64,000 nt of DNA from Shewanella glacialipiscicola (lineage in GTDB: Bacteria; Pseudomonadota; Gammaproteobacteria; Enterobacterales; Shewanellaceae). Shown in pieces: positions 45,365-55,724 of the stretch. The stretch covers positions 1 through 64,000 of the forward strand of contig NZ_JAKILU010000014.1 of the NCBI RefSeq assembly GCF_023283485.1. Reading direction: 5' to 3'. The notes beneath the pieces were generated by a model. The model made no database searches. It saw only the letters and a program-made list of their open reading frames with translations, and was not told the origin of the DNA. Made by a program: the position numbers and the translations under genes. Each line of letters begins with the position of its first letter. The stretch's first letter is position 1.

Positions 45365-46837
45365 TTAAGGGCTGAAAAATCCTGTTTTTTGACTGACTTG
45401 CTGATCGGGTTGTTTAATATCTGTCACTGAGAATTGGATTATTTTACGCCCCGAGGCGAGGTTATCTCTATCGGTTAACACTGTGACTGGGTAGTCGAGT
45501 TGTTCACCAGCGGCTAGGGTAATAATTGGATTGGCAATAAGGCTAAAGGGCATTTCACTATCAACGGCGAGTTGATATTGTTTAGTCTCTTGGGTTTTGT
45601 TGCGGATCTTAAGCTGATAGGTATTTTCAATCTTATTGTCTGCCGTTTCGCGGTACAGACTTTGTCGATCGCGAATAACATTTAGCTGGATTTCGCTACG
45701 GCCATGTAAATCTAAGCCGATGACAATTAACATGATGATGACCGCAATCCCATAACCTAAGAAACGCGGTGAGCACCAATAAGTGTAACGCACTCCTTTT
45801 ATGTCATTTTCACTCATATAACCGATAAGATTTTGTTTATAATCGAATTTGAGCATTGTTTCATTGCAAGCATCAACACAGGCGCCGCAGTTGATGCACT
45901 CATATTGTAAACCGTTGCGAATATCTATGCCTGTTGGGCACACTTCAACACATAAATTACAGTCAACACAGTCACCTAAAGTAGGCTCATTTAGGCTTGT
46001 TTGTTGCTTACGTTTACGAGGGCCACGCGATTCACCGCGCTGTGCATCGTAGGTCACTGTTTTGGTGTTCGCGTCGAACATGACTGCTTGAAAGCGTGAG
46101 TAAGGGCAGCAGTGTAAGCACATTTGCTCGCGCATCCAGCCCGCATTGAGATAGGTACAAACGGCGAAAAACCATACCCAGCTAGTGATCCAGAAGCTAG
46201 CATGACCTGTAAATATATCCACATAGAGTTCACGGGCAGGAATAAAATAGCTAATAAAGGCACAGCCAGTAAGTAGGGCTGTGAGCCCCCAAAGAAGGTG
46301 TTTTGCCGTTCTTTTCGCGATTTTACTGCTAGACCACGGCGCTTTGTCGAGTTGCTTACGTTTGTTACTGCTACCTTCAATGCGCGTTTCGATCCACACA
46401 TACATAAAAGTCCATGCTGTTTGCGGGCAAAGATAACCACACCAAACACGGCCCCAAAATACAGTGATAAAAAAGAGGCTAAAAGCTGCGGCGATAAAAA
46501 TCCACGCCAGTAACGTAAAATCCTGCGGCCAAAGTGTGATACCAAAAAAGAAAAACTGTTGTTGGCTGACATCTAACAATATCGCTTGGCGGCCATCAAG
46601 AGAGATAAACGGCAGGGCGAAAAATAGCACGATTAGCAAACTATTCATCATGGTGCGCAGGCGTTGAAAATAGCCTTTCTGCTCGCGAAAATGTATGTTG
46701 CCAGATGGCGTCTTTGTTGTTTGCAAGCTGCGGCTAGAGAGATTTTTAATCGGGATGTGCAGTTCTACAGCGGGCGGCTTCGCACCCACACACTTATTCA
46801 CATTTGGAGAATTTGGGGTAACTTCGCACTTTGGCAT
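45365..46837 (-). CDS. ccoG: Cytochrome c oxidase accessory protein (RdxA/FixG/CcoG)
   Basis: A 490-aa polytopic protein with ferredoxin-type iron-sulphur sites. Membrane helices lie near residues 65-230. Cysteine clusters: WCGYLCPQTAW near 131 and CLHCCPYSRFQ near 240, then DCVDCNLCVEVCPTG and ECINCGACVDACNE near 285-330. A C-terminal Ig-like domain follows. CcoG reduces copper for assembly of cbb3 oxidase. No ccoNOPQ lies beside it. AGGACCC precedes the ATG. A sigma-54 promoter motif lies about 45 bp before the start. Confidence 0.93.
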   Translation of the reverse strand: MPKCEVTPNSPNVNKCVGAKPPAVELHIPIKNLSSRSLQTTKTPSGNIHFREQKGYFQRLRTMMNSLLIVLFFALPFISLDGRQAILLDVSQQQFFFFGITLWPQDFTLLAWIFIAAAFSLFFITVFWGRVWCGYLCPQTAWTFMYVWIETRIEGSSNKRKQLDKAPWSSSKIAKRTAKHLLWGLTALLTGCAFISYFIPARELYVDIFTGHASFWITSWVWFFAVCTYLNAGWMREQMCLHCCPYSRFQAVMFDANTKTVTYDAQRGESRGPRKRKQQTSLNEPTLGDCVDCNLCVEVCPTGIDIRNGLQYECINCGACVDACNETMLKFDYKQNLIGYMSENDIKGVRYTYWCSPRFLGYGIAVIIMLIVIGLDLHGRSEIQLNVIRDRQSLYRETADNKIENTYQLKIRNKTQETKQYQLAVDSEMPFSLIANPIITLAAGEQLDYPVTVLTDRDNLASGRKIIQFSVTDIKQPDQQVSQKTGFFSP

Positions 46838-46875
46838 AAAGGGTCCTAACGGCTTAAATAAGATCTGCCTCCCTA

Positions 46876-46893
46876 TAGCAAGCGCTAGGCCAA
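46876..46893 (-). promoter_or_regulatory. Sigma-54 promoter of ccoG
   Basis: On the minus strand, TTGGCCTAGCGCTTGCTA matches the -24/-12 consensus TTGGCACN5TTGCTW with exact GG-N10-GC spacing. The predicted transcript starts near 46866, about 30 bases before the ccoG ATG. Confidence 0.65.
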
Positions 46894-46957
46894 GTTTGAG
46901 TTGGTTTAACTGTTTGATATGTATGGTTATTTTCAGATTTGACCCAAGTATTAGTCA

Positions 46958-46985
46958 CGATATATCACACATTGGCGATATATCG
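46958..46985. promoter_or_regulatory. Paired GATATATC palindromes, likely activator sites
   Basis: CGATATATCA (46958-46967) and CGATATATCG (46976-46985) have centres 18 bp apart and lie about 95-115 bp upstream of the predicted sigma-54 start. This is the usual place for enhancer sites. The same palindrome occurs before the adjacent activator gene. Confidence 0.6.
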
Positions 46986-47009
46986 TGTCTTTTGGTATGT
47001 ATGCTGTGC

Positions 47010-48472
47010 TTATGTCTCAGTAGATTGACGCTTAATCCCCAGTTTTTTCATTCGTGATCTTAACGTACTTGCTGGCACGCCGAGCACATTGGCTGCACCT
47101 AATGGACCCGATATACGCCAATGTAAACGTTTAAGGGTTTGTTCTATATGTAGGGCTTCTGCTTCAGCTAAAGTTTGCCCGTGAGCCTGAGTGAGTGGGT
47201 TGCTATTAGGCATAGCGTGAATATGTAAAATATCGCTTTGGGATAAAATAGCTTCGCGTTCAAGAATATTTTGCAGCTCACGCACATTGCCTGGCCAAGT
47301 GTATGCCATGAGCTTTTGCAGTCCCTTCTGGCTCACGCCGCGAATCTTTTTTCCAAGCTTTCGATTTAAACTGTGCAGAATATGGCTGACAAGCTCAGGA
47401 ATATCGTCGATTCTTGCGCGCAGTGGTGGCACCTGAATAGGGAATACATTTAGGCGGTAATACAAATCCATTCGAAATAATCCTAGCTCAACTCGCTTGA
47501 GTAAGTCGTGATGACTGGCAGCGACTAAACGGATATCCACTTGAATGGTTTCACTGCCGCCAAGGCGTTCGAAGGATTGCTCTTGGATAACTCGCAGTAA
47601 TTTTGATTGCGCTTCTAAGCTCAGTTCGGCCACTTCATCGAGAAACAGCGTGCCTTGATGGGCGAGTTCAAAGCGACCTTTTCGGCGACTGGTAGCGCCA
47701 GTAAATGCTCCTTTCTCATGGCCAAAGAGCTCACTTTCTAATAAAGAGGCTGAGAACGCTGCACAGTTAACACTGATCATTGGCTTGTCTTTACGGTGGC
47801 TTAATTGATGTAAATTACGGGCGACTAACTCTTTACCTGTGCCGTTTTCACCACAAATCAATACTGTGCTATCGGTATTGGCGACTAGATGCAATTGCTG
47901 GATCATATGGCGGATCACGCCGCTATTTCCTGATATATCCACATCGCCAGTTTTATCTGCGAGTGCGGTTTGTAGGTAATGGTTTTCTGAAGCGAGTCGT
48001 TCTGAGAGGGCTTGTACTTGTACTTGGGCTAATGCTTGGCGTAATGACAGCTCTGTTTGTTTTTTTAAATACTGATATCACGAAATATCGCGACCACGCC
48101 AACCAGTTCATCGGCGCGGTAAACGGGCGTAGAGCTGTAATGTACTGGAAAACTGCTACCATCCTTACGCCAAAATACGTCATGGGTTATCTCACGCGTA
48201 ATGCCATCTTTTAAAGTGTTATAAATGGGGCAATCTTCTTGTGGGTAGTGGCTCCCGTCTGCGTGGCTATGGTGATGACAATCATGGATATTTTTCCCGA
48301 GTAACTCTTCATTCTTCCACCCTGTCATGCGTTCTGCCGCAGGATTAATAAAAACGGCATTACCACTTAAATCAAAGCCATAAATCCCTTCACCAACAGC
48401 ATTAAGCAATAATTGATTTTCGGGTAAAAAATGGTTGTGTACGAGTGCTGTAGTTGATGAAAGCTGAGACAT
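47010..48472 (-). pseudogene. Sigma-54-dependent activator (PAS, AAA+, Fis-type HTH) split by a frameshift
   Basis: Two minus-strand frames together encode one regulator. The first part (48472-48065, 135 aa) is a PAS domain: NAVGEGIYGFDLSGNAVFIN, HHHSHADGSHYPQEDCPIYN, ending [10 protein letters not shown] before a stop. The second (open through 47942-47010) has a coiled linker, Walker [13 protein letters not shown], sigma-54 loop [15 protein letters not shown], Walker [12 protein letters not shown], and a C-terminal [22 protein letters not shown]. The linker ([17 protein letters not shown]...) continues the protein but one base out of frame, so a single base is missing near 48068-48072. It may be a true mutation, strain variation or a sequence error. 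Likely regulator of ccoG. Confidence 0.7.
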
Positions 48473-48529
48473 AGGCCGGTTTACTCGATTCGCTAGCAGA
48501 TAGTTTGAGTGTACCTTTAAATATCATCA

Positions 48530-48543
48530 CGCGATATATCGCG
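48530..48543. promoter_or_regulatory. Perfect palindrome upstream of the activator gene
   Basis: CGCGATATATCGCG, a perfect 14-bp dyad, is centred 64 bp before the PAS start codon. It matches the two sites before ccoG and suggests autoregulation by the same protein. Confidence 0.6.
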
Positions 48544-48774
48544 GATTTAAATGTGTCCGCGAAACTTAGTGTTCCCATGAATTTTATAGTCATAAAAATA
48601 GTGACCGTTAATATTTTGGGAGTAAATGACTCTTGTCGTCATGGTGTGTGGGGTTTATATGTTCAAGTTATTGATTGTATTTGTGTATTTTCATTTGTGA
48701 AACAAGGGTTATTTTTTCATAATTGTTTCATTTTTTAAATAAATAGTTTCATTCAATTTGAACGGCTCTCACCT

Positions 48775-48799
48775 AAAAGGCTGCCACGCAGCCTTTTTT
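48775..48799. terminator. Bidirectional terminator
   Basis: AAAAGGCTGC-CAC-GCAGCCTTTTTT. It lies 18 bp past the stop of the thioredoxin gene on the minus strand. The rest of 48473-48774 is AT-rich and shows no gene. Confidence 0.8.
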
Positions 48800-48816
48800 A
48801 TGTAAACCTGATGATC

Positions 48817-49356
48817 TTAACGAGCGGCCGTTAGGCCATTGAGTACGTCGCTAATACTAAGTTTTGACGGCAAAAGAATGCCATTGGGATGACTTGGGCC
48901 GTAGATTTTATTGTAGGGCGTTCCTGGCACGCCTTCATGGCGCATATAGCTTTCAATTGTTTTGTTGGCTTCACTCCAGTTGCCTTGCATAAGAATAATA
49001 TTGTCGGCCATCAAAGCATTGACAACTTGTTCCCTATGGGTAACTTCGGCTTGATTGGTTTTACAAATCATGCACCAATCAGAGGTGATATCAACAAAGA
49101 CGGTATAACCTTTAGCAACTAAAGGCGCAATTTGCTCTGGTGCTAAGGTGCGCCACTGTAGTTTTTGGTAGGCCTGATAATCCTCACCTTTATGTACAAA
49201 TCCAATAATAGCGCCGAGTCCCACAGCGAAAAATCCCAGCACAAATATCACAGCTAGCGGTATGGTTTTGCCTTTTTGTCTTTGCCAAAGTAGCAGCAAA
49301 ATAGCGCCTATTAATAAACAAAGAATGAAAATACTGATCAGAGTGATGGTGCTCAT
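48817..49356 (-). CDS. Membrane-anchored thioredoxin-fold protein (DsbD gamma-like)
   Basis: A 179-aa protein with two N-terminal hydrophobic helices (LISIFILCLLIGAILLLLW and LAVIFVLGFFAVGLGAIIGF) and a thioredoxin fold with active site SDWCMICK near residue 93, like the C-terminal domain of DsbD. The domain following KGYTVFVDITSDW is probably periplasmic and reduces disulphides there. It lacks the DsbD electron-carrying membrane module, so an electron donor must come from elsewhere. Confidence 0.8.
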   Translation of the reverse strand: MSTITLISIFILCLLIGAILLLLWQRQKGKTIPLAVIFVLGFFAVGLGAIIGFVHKGEDYQAYQKLQWRTLAPEQIAPLVAKGYTVFVDITSDWCMICKTNQAEVTHREQVVNALMADNIILMQGNWSEANKTIESYMRHEGVPGTPYNKIYGPSHPNGILLPSKLSISDVLNGLTAAR

Positions 49357-49652
49357 AAAACTTCCTGCTTGAGATCTGCCGATAGAGGCTTAGGTTATGC
49401 TTATCTTAGCGGCTAAGGGCTTAAATTAGCGTTAATTTATGGATTTTGGGTCAGCAAGTTTAGCCCTTAGCGTTGATGCATTTAGTTGCAATTGTGTTTT
49501 GCGCCTTTTGTTAAGTGTTTTTAAGCTTAGGCAGATTATAAATATAACAAGATAAAGGGAGCAAAATGATAAGTTTAAGCTGACGTAAACGAGAGCCCGC
49601 CGTATCACAGTGGTGACTATTAGTACTGCCTCTGGTGTTATTTTTTCGATGC
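49357..49652. other. Intergenic region before the peptidase remnant
   Basis: About 300 bp without a gene. The last ~30 bp read in frame with the following remnant (LPLVLFFRC) as a possible end of a lost signal peptide. Nothing else recognised. Confidence 0.3.
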
Positions 49653-49846
49653 ATGAGTCATGCAGAGGCGGAGAAAAAGGCTGACGTTAAAGCTGAAAGC
49701 ACAGTCCCTGAAGTAGTTAAAACCGAACATAGAATGACGATTCAAGATTAGAAAATAAGCTACCAAGCGATAAGCGCGAAACCATTTTAAAAGATGATAA
49801 GGGTGAGCCTCTGGCGAGTATTTTCTCAATTACTTATTCGCGTTAA
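49653..49846 (+). pseudogene. Remnant of a peptidase S10 family gene (N-terminal part)
   Basis: Reading from ATG at 49653 gives MSHAEAEKKADVKAE... then EHRMTIQD and a TAG stop at 49749. In the next frame the sequence continues as KRETILKDDKGEPLASIFSI and ends at TAA 49844. The phrase LKDDKGEPLASIFS closely recalls the N-terminal part of bacterial serine carboxypeptidases (S10), where a secreted leader, a TI...(K)V-type strand and LxDxKGxPxAxIFxxxY follow one another. The other ~400 residues are gone. Recognised from memory, without a search. Confidence 0.45.
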
Positions 49847-49926
49847 CACTTTTATGGCGTGATGTTAGAATCGTCAGCAAGTTTATGGTCCACAATGAGC
49901 CTTTTTATTCGGCGTAGGATGTTTTA

Positions 49927-50541
49927 ATGAGTTTGAGTACCTGGTTAGGGCTATTGGCCATTTGTTGTTTGGGCGCGATGTCGCCTGGCCCCAGTTTAGC
50001 TATGGTGGTGCGCCACACATTAGGCGGTGGACGAGATAAGGGGATTGTTTGCGCATGGGCACATTCGATTGGCATTGGGATTTATGCGTTGGTGACCTTG
50101 CTCGGTTTAGCCGCAGTCCTTAAAAAGGCGCCCTTAGTATTTAATGGAATTGCAATTATTGGGGCGTTATATCTGGCTTGGATGGGAATTCAAGCGCTGC
50201 GCTCAAAAGGTGGCATGCAAGCTAAATTTGCCGCAGGTGAAGCAACGGATACTCTAACCGCCGCCCGTGACGGTATCGCGATTTCTTTATTTAATCCTAA
50301 GATAATGTTGTTTTTCCTCGCGCTTTTCAGCCAATTCGTCATGGTGGCCGATAGCATAACGGCGAAAGCATTAATCATCTTTACGCCTTTAGTGGTCGAT
50401 GGTCTTTGGTACACACTGATTGCTTTGTTGTTATCCCACTCTAGTGTATTGCCTAAGTTGAGAGAAAAAGCGGGCTTAATTGATAAGTTGTCTGGCGTGG
50501 TATTGATACTGCTGGCTATTAGGGTGATGTATACACTGTAA
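49927..50541 (+). CDS. LysE/RhtB-family amino acid exporter
   Basis: A 204-aa membrane protein with about six helices. The family signature GAMSPGPSLAMVVRHTLGGGR lies at residues ~16-36, and ISLFNPKIMLFFLALFSQFV near 118-137. These proteins export amino acids or related metabolites. GTAGGATGTTTTA precedes the ATG. Stand-alone; the substrate cannot be told. Confidence 0.92.
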   Translation: MSLSTWLGLLAICCLGAMSPGPSLAMVVRHTLGGGRDKGIVCAWAHSIGIGIYALVTLLGLAAVLKKAPLVFNGIAIIGALYLAWMGIQALRSKGGMQAKFAAGEATDTLTAARDGIAISLFNPKIMLFFLALFSQFVMVADSITAKALIIFTPLVVDGLWYTLIALLLSHSSVLPKLREKAGLIDKLSGVVLILLAIRVMYTL

Positions 50542-50565
50542 GCGAATTATCAGATAGCTATAATC

Positions 50566-50593
50566 AAAACGCCATCAATTGATGGCGTTTTTT
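50566..50593. terminator. Palindromic bidirectional terminator
   Basis: AAAACGCCATCAATTGATGGCGTTTT is a perfect palindrome with T/A tracts on both sides, between two convergent genes. Confidence 0.85.
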
Positions 50594-50621
50594 GTTTGTA
50601 AGAGAGGTAATAAAGCAGCTA

Positions 50622-50942
50622 TTAGCCTTTAAACATTTGCACTGAATTGTCAGACTCTTCGGCGCTAGTTTCTTGGGTGATAGGAGGATTTGCGATGTGA
50701 TCGTCTAAGTTATCACTCAGCATTTCTTTAAATTCACTACTAAACCATTCTAATGCGCTTTCTTTTTCTGCGCCGAGATCCGCTGATTTAATCGCAGCTT
50801 CGAAGGCGTTAAAACGTGCGGCAGCAAAACGGAGCGCTGTGCCTACTTTACCTACATCGGCTTCTTGTTGGCTTAGCTGGTTGGCTAAAGCAATAAACTG
50901 ATCGGCAAGTTCGTAAATGGTCGTGTTACTCGTGTCTGTCAT
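50622..50942 (-). CDS. DUF3144 family protein
   Basis: A 106-aa acidic cytosolic protein: YELADQFIALANQLSQQ, KVGTALRFAAARFNAFEA and LEWFSSEFKEMLSDNLDDHI follow the DUF3144 pattern. Mostly helical with no membrane segment. The ATG at 50942 gives the family length; a TTG eight codons upstream is less likely. Function unknown. Confidence 0.8.
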   Translation of the reverse strand: MTDTSNTTIYELADQFIALANQLSQQEADVGKVGTALRFAAARFNAFEAAIKSADLGAEKESALEWFSSEFKEMLSDNLDDHIANPPITQETSAEESDNSVQMFKG

Positions 50943-51015
50943 AGCGTTCACTTTAGAAAATAGCAAAATAAACCATGATTCTAACTTAATTAGCGCAATA
51001 AGGAATCGTTAGGCA

Positions 51016-51579
51016 TTAACTATTGGGATCTGAATCAGTAATGACGATTCCTGTCTGTGAGTCATAGCTAATCGATAGCTTATCATTGACTCGATATAAG
51101 TAAGTGCACTTGCCAGGATTGGTATAGCGAGCTTTATAGTCGGTTTTAGTGGCATCAGTATTTAAGCGCGAGACACTGGGTTGAGTATTTTGAAATAATA
51201 CTTCCCATACTGAGACACAATCCTCAACATTATCAAGTGCAGGTGAGGCTTCATTACCATAAATATAGTGCTGTGCTGGCCAGCCAAAAGCGTTGAAATC
51301 AACTTGTTCTGATTGCGCCGTACCAAATACGGGTAAATCTTCTTTTGGGCCTGAGCCGACCTTAACTGCCCAAACGGCACGTGCTAGATTAATCGCTGAC
51401 TTAAAGCTGCCGCCAGTCGCTTTAACAGTGGCGATTTGCGCATCTTGCTGCACATTGATAAATTTCGGCAGTGCTACTACTGCTAAAATACCGAGCACTA
51501 TAATTACCACCACAAGCTCAATTAAGGTAAAACCTGTTTTATGTGTTTGAATCGATTTATCAGAACGTTGGATCATCAT
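51016..51579 (-). CDS. Type IV pilin-like prepilin (MSHA/type II class)
   Basis: A 187-aa prepilin. A basic leader of ~16 residues ends at the peptidase site G/FTLIELVVVIIVLGILAVVA, followed by the usual hydrophobic helix. Two cysteine positions (DCVSVWEVLF and GKCTYLYRV) could form the D-loop disulphide. No other pilus genes flank it, so it is an orphan minor pilin or a displaced MshB-like subunit. Confidence 0.88.
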   Translation of the reverse strand: MMIQRSDKSIQTHKTGFTLIELVVVIIVLGILAVVALPKFINVQQDAQIATVKATGGSFKSAINLARAVWAVKVGSGPKEDLPVFGTAQSEQVDFNAFGWPAQHYIYGNEASPALDNVEDCVSVWEVLFQNTQPSVSRLNTDATKTDYKARYTNPGKCTYLYRVNDKLSISYDSQTGIVITDSDPNS

Positions 51580-51761
51580 AGCGTATTAGGCAGTGCGAGA
51601 ATGGAAGCACTATAGCACTTAAAGTCGCATGTCTTAAATGAACGCTTAACATAAAATATAATGAAGACTGTGTCACTTAACGATAGATACCATTTTCAAA
51701 CTTGCCATTAAACGGCAGGACTTTTAAGCTAGCCTAATAACCGGATTGAGGAAGTAGCAAA

Positions 51762-52427
51762 GTGACTCTGGCGACATGGCAAGCATTTATCAATGACCAA
51801 AAGGCGTTGCCTTATTTTCAACAACTCAGCGTATTTGTAGACAATGAACGCAGAGCTGGGAAAGTGGTTTACCCTCCCGAAACCGATATTTTTAATGCCT
51901 TTAATATTACTCCTCTTGAAAACGTCAGAGTTGTTTTGATTGGGCAAGACCCCTATCACGGCCCAAACCAAGCCCATGGTCTATGTTTTTCGGTTAAGCG
52001 TGGTATTAAACCGCCGCCTTCTTTAGCCAATATGTACAAGGAGTTGGCTACGGATATTACGGGCTTTTTAATACCATCTCACGGTGACTTGTCTGCATGG
52101 GCGGAGCAGGGGGTGTTGATGCTTAATACTGTGCTAACGGTTGAGCAAGGTAAGGCGCACTCCCATGCCAAAGCGGGCTGGGAAACCTTTACTGCCGCTG
52201 CGTTGGGGTTATTAAATCGCCAGACACAGCCTATTATTTTTATACTTTGGGGCAGCCATGCGATAAAGAAAGGACAAGTGATCACCGCACCGCAACATCA
52301 TGTGCTCACAGGTCCACATCCTTCTCCCTTATCGGCTTATCGGGGGTTCTTTGGCTGTGGACATTTCTCTCAAGTGAATCAATTATTACTTGAGCGGGGC
52401 GAAGCGCCGATCCGTTGGCAGGTTTAA
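51762..52427 (+). CDS. ung: Uracil-DNA glycosylase
   Basis: A 221-aa family 1 enzyme that cuts uracil from DNA. The water-activating motif [19 protein letters not shown] is near residue 62, and the DNA-intercalation loop [20 protein letters not shown] near 185. Length fits E. coli Ung (229). The GTG start follows TTGAGGAAGTAGCAAA, a strong site. Confidence 0.97.
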   Translation: MTLATWQAFINDQKALPYFQQLSVFVDNERRAGKVVYPPETDIFNAFNITPLENVRVVLIGQDPYHGPNQAHGLCFSVKRGIKPPPSLANMYKELATDITGFLIPSHGDLSAWAEQGVLMLNTVLTVEQGKAHSHAKAGWETFTAAALGLLNRQTQPIIFILWGSHAIKKGQVITAPQHHVLTGPHPSPLSAYRGFFGCGHFSQVNQLLLERGEAPIRWQV

Positions 52428-52454
52428 TCCTAGGATTAAATGATGAGTAGACAA

Positions 52455-52486
52455 TAAAAAGGTCTTATTGAATAAGACCTTTTTAT
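52455..52486. terminator. Bidirectional terminator between ung and ispB
   Basis: AAAAAGGTCTTATT-GA-ATAAGACCTTTTT forms a long stem with A/T tracts both ways. Confidence 0.85.
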
Positions 52487-52515
52487 TGGGCGATAAAGAC
52501 TAGATTAGCAAATAG

Positions 52516-53487
52516 TCAGTGATTACGGTCGACCGAGATTTTAGCGAGTGTGACTAAAGCTTGCTTGTAGTCGCTCTCTGGCAGAATAGACAGTGCCGCA
52601 ATGGCTTTTTCTGACTCTTCAATCGCTTTTTGCTGGGTATAGTTTAAAGCGCCGCAATGGTGCAATGCTGCTACTATTTTATCTATAGCCAGTGTGCCAT
52701 CACCTTGTTCTATTGCTTGACGTATGAGCTGTTTCTCTTCGTCTGTACCATGGGCAATAGCATAGATGAGCGGCAGAGTGGGTTTACCTTCGGCAAGGTC
52801 ATCTCCTATGTTTTTGCCTAAATCGTCACTGTCAGCGGTATAGTCGAGTAAATCGTCCGTGAGCTGAAATGCCGTACCAAGATACTTACCATAGTTACCT
52901 AGCGCAGTTTCTTGTTCTGGTGTTGCATCAGCTAAGACCGCAGCGAGCAAAGTTGCAGCTTCAAATAACTTGGCTGTTTTGCAATAAATGACCCGCATAT
53001 AACTTTCTTCTGTGGTGTCGGGATCATTACAATTCATTAATTGCAAAACTTCACCTTCAGCCAGCACGTTAGTGGTATCGGCGAGCACTCTAAGCACTCT
53101 CATGTTATCGAGTTCAGTCATCATTTGAAACGAGCGCGTGTAAAGGAAGTCACCGACCAGTACGCTGGCGCTATTACCGAACAGTGCGTTGGCGGTTTCG
53201 CGCCCCCGGCGTAATGTTGATTCATCAACCACATCATCATGCAGTAATGAGGCTGTATGGATAAACTCAATAATCGCCGCAAGCTTAAGATGTGCTTCAC
53301 CTTCATAACTCACCGCACGGGCGGCTAATACCGATAGCAGAGGACGAAGACGTTTACCACCACCATTGATAATGTAAAATCCTAATTGATTAATTAGGGC
53401 GACATCTGATTCAAGCTGTTTATATATCAGCTGATTGACTGCTTGCATATCAGTGTCAGCCAGTTGACGAATAGCGTTTAAATCCAT
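52516..53487 (-). CDS. ispB: Octaprenyl diphosphate synthase
   Basis: A 323-aa trans-polyprenyl synthase that makes the octaprenyl tail of ubiquinone and menaquinone. First Asp-rich motif in LLHDDVVDES, second in FQLTDDLLDYTAD, with GGGKRLRP near residue 43. The start at 53487 gives 323 aa, the same as E. coli; an ATG at 53511 with AGGGG nine bases upstream is an alternative, and the frame is open back to 53586. Divergent from rplU. Confidence 0.95.
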   Translation of the reverse strand: MDLNAIRQLADTDMQAVNQLIYKQLESDVALINQLGFYIINGGGKRLRPLLSVLAARAVSYEGEAHLKLAAIIEFIHTASLLHDDVVDESTLRRGRETANALFGNSASVLVGDFLYTRSFQMMTELDNMRVLRVLADTTNVLAEGEVLQLMNCNDPDTTEESYMRVIYCKTAKLFEAATLLAAVLADATPEQETALGNYGKYLGTAFQLTDDLLDYTADSDDLGKNIGDDLAEGKPTLPLIYAIAHGTDEEKQLIRQAIEQGDGTLAIDKIVAALHHCGALNYTQQKAIEESEKAIAALSILPESDYKQALVTLAKISVDRNH

Positions 53488-53643
53488 AATAGACTCTGGT
53501 TGTGGGGTCATGCGTATCGGCCCCTGTTTAGGCTCACGTATTATAATTAAATGAATTTTACCTAAAATTTCGACATATGACAGCACTAGCTCAACTAATG
53601 TGAGAGTTAATCCGGTCTTTTTTTATTCTTTCCTAATTAGGGG

Positions 53644-53672
53644 TTGCCAGAGTGAGGTTCTTCGCGTAAACT
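53644..53672 (+). promoter_or_regulatory. Candidate rplU-rpmA promoter
   Basis: TTGCCA and TAAACT are separated by exactly 17 bp, about 90 bp upstream of rplU. A second weak candidate (TTGTCA at 53684) lies closer. Confidence 0.4.
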
Positions 53673-53758
53673 CCGCGCCCATTGTCAATAAAGTTTTTTA
53701 TAGCACCCTGCCTCATCCAAGAATGAGCCCGCGTGTTAGGAATTGGAGTAAAATAGCT

Positions 53759-54070
53759 ATGTACGCTGTTTTTCAAAGTGGTGGTAAACAACACCGTGTA
53801 GCCCCAGGCCACACTGTTCGTTTAGAGAAGTTAGAAGTTGAAACTGGTTCTACTATCGAGTTTGATCAAGTTCTTTTGATCGCTGATGGCGAAACAGTTC
53901 ATGTTGGTGCTCCTTTAGTTGCTGGCGGAAAAGTCATTGCTGAAGTTGTGAGTCACGGTCGTGGTGATAAAGTTACTATCATCAAGTTCCGTCGTCGTAA
54001 GCATCACGACAAGAAGATGGGCCACCGTCAGTGGTTCACTGAAGTTAAAATTACTGCTATCAACGCATAA
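53759..54070 (+). CDS. rplU: Ribosomal protein L21
   Basis: A 103-aa large-subunit protein, the same length as E. coli L21: [20 protein letters not shown] at the start, [20 protein letters not shown] near the end. The ATG at 53759 gives the family length; ATTGGAGTAAAATAGCT precedes it. The frame is open upstream to 53600 but that stretch is leader. Followed by rpmA after 15 bp. Confidence 0.98.
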   Translation: MYAVFQSGGKQHRVAPGHTVRLEKLEVETGSTIEFDQVLLIADGETVHVGAPLVAGGKVIAEVVSHGRGDKVTIIKFRRRKHHDKKMGHRQWFTEVKITAINA

Positions 54071-54082
54071 ATAGGAGTCTAA

Positions 54083-54340
<258 letters not shown>

Positions 54341-54364
54341 TTTTCGAATCTAGCCTATACTGTT

Positions 54365-54398
54365 AAAGCCCCGCCATTGGTGGGGCTTTCTGTTTTTT
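54365..54398 (+). terminator. Terminator after rpmA
   Basis: AAAGCCCCGCC-ATT-GGTGGGGCTTT followed by CTGTTTTTT. Confidence 0.88.
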
Positions 54399-54524
54399 GT
54401 GCTTCTATTTACACCGTGTAAATGGCTGTTTTGGGTATCTATTACCAAAAAACCGCATTGACAGGTAAGATTGGGAGCAAAGTATCTCGAGTTTTTTGGC
54501 GACCAATGAAGTTAGACAGTATAA

Positions 54525-55724
<1,200 letters not shown>

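Noticed and set aside
46054-46572. 172-aa minus-strand frame overlapping ccoG
   Set aside because: Alternative frame of ccoG on the same strand, without family motifs.
48065-48080. Programmed -1 frameshift at the A-run of the activator gene
   Set aside because: The zero-frame stop codon lies before the A-run, so ribosomes would terminate before reaching a slippery site; a mutation or sequence error is simpler.
48081-48094. A further activator site (CACGAAATATCGCG) inside the PAS gene
   Set aside because: Only one arm matches and it falls in coding sequence at the frameshift; likely chance.
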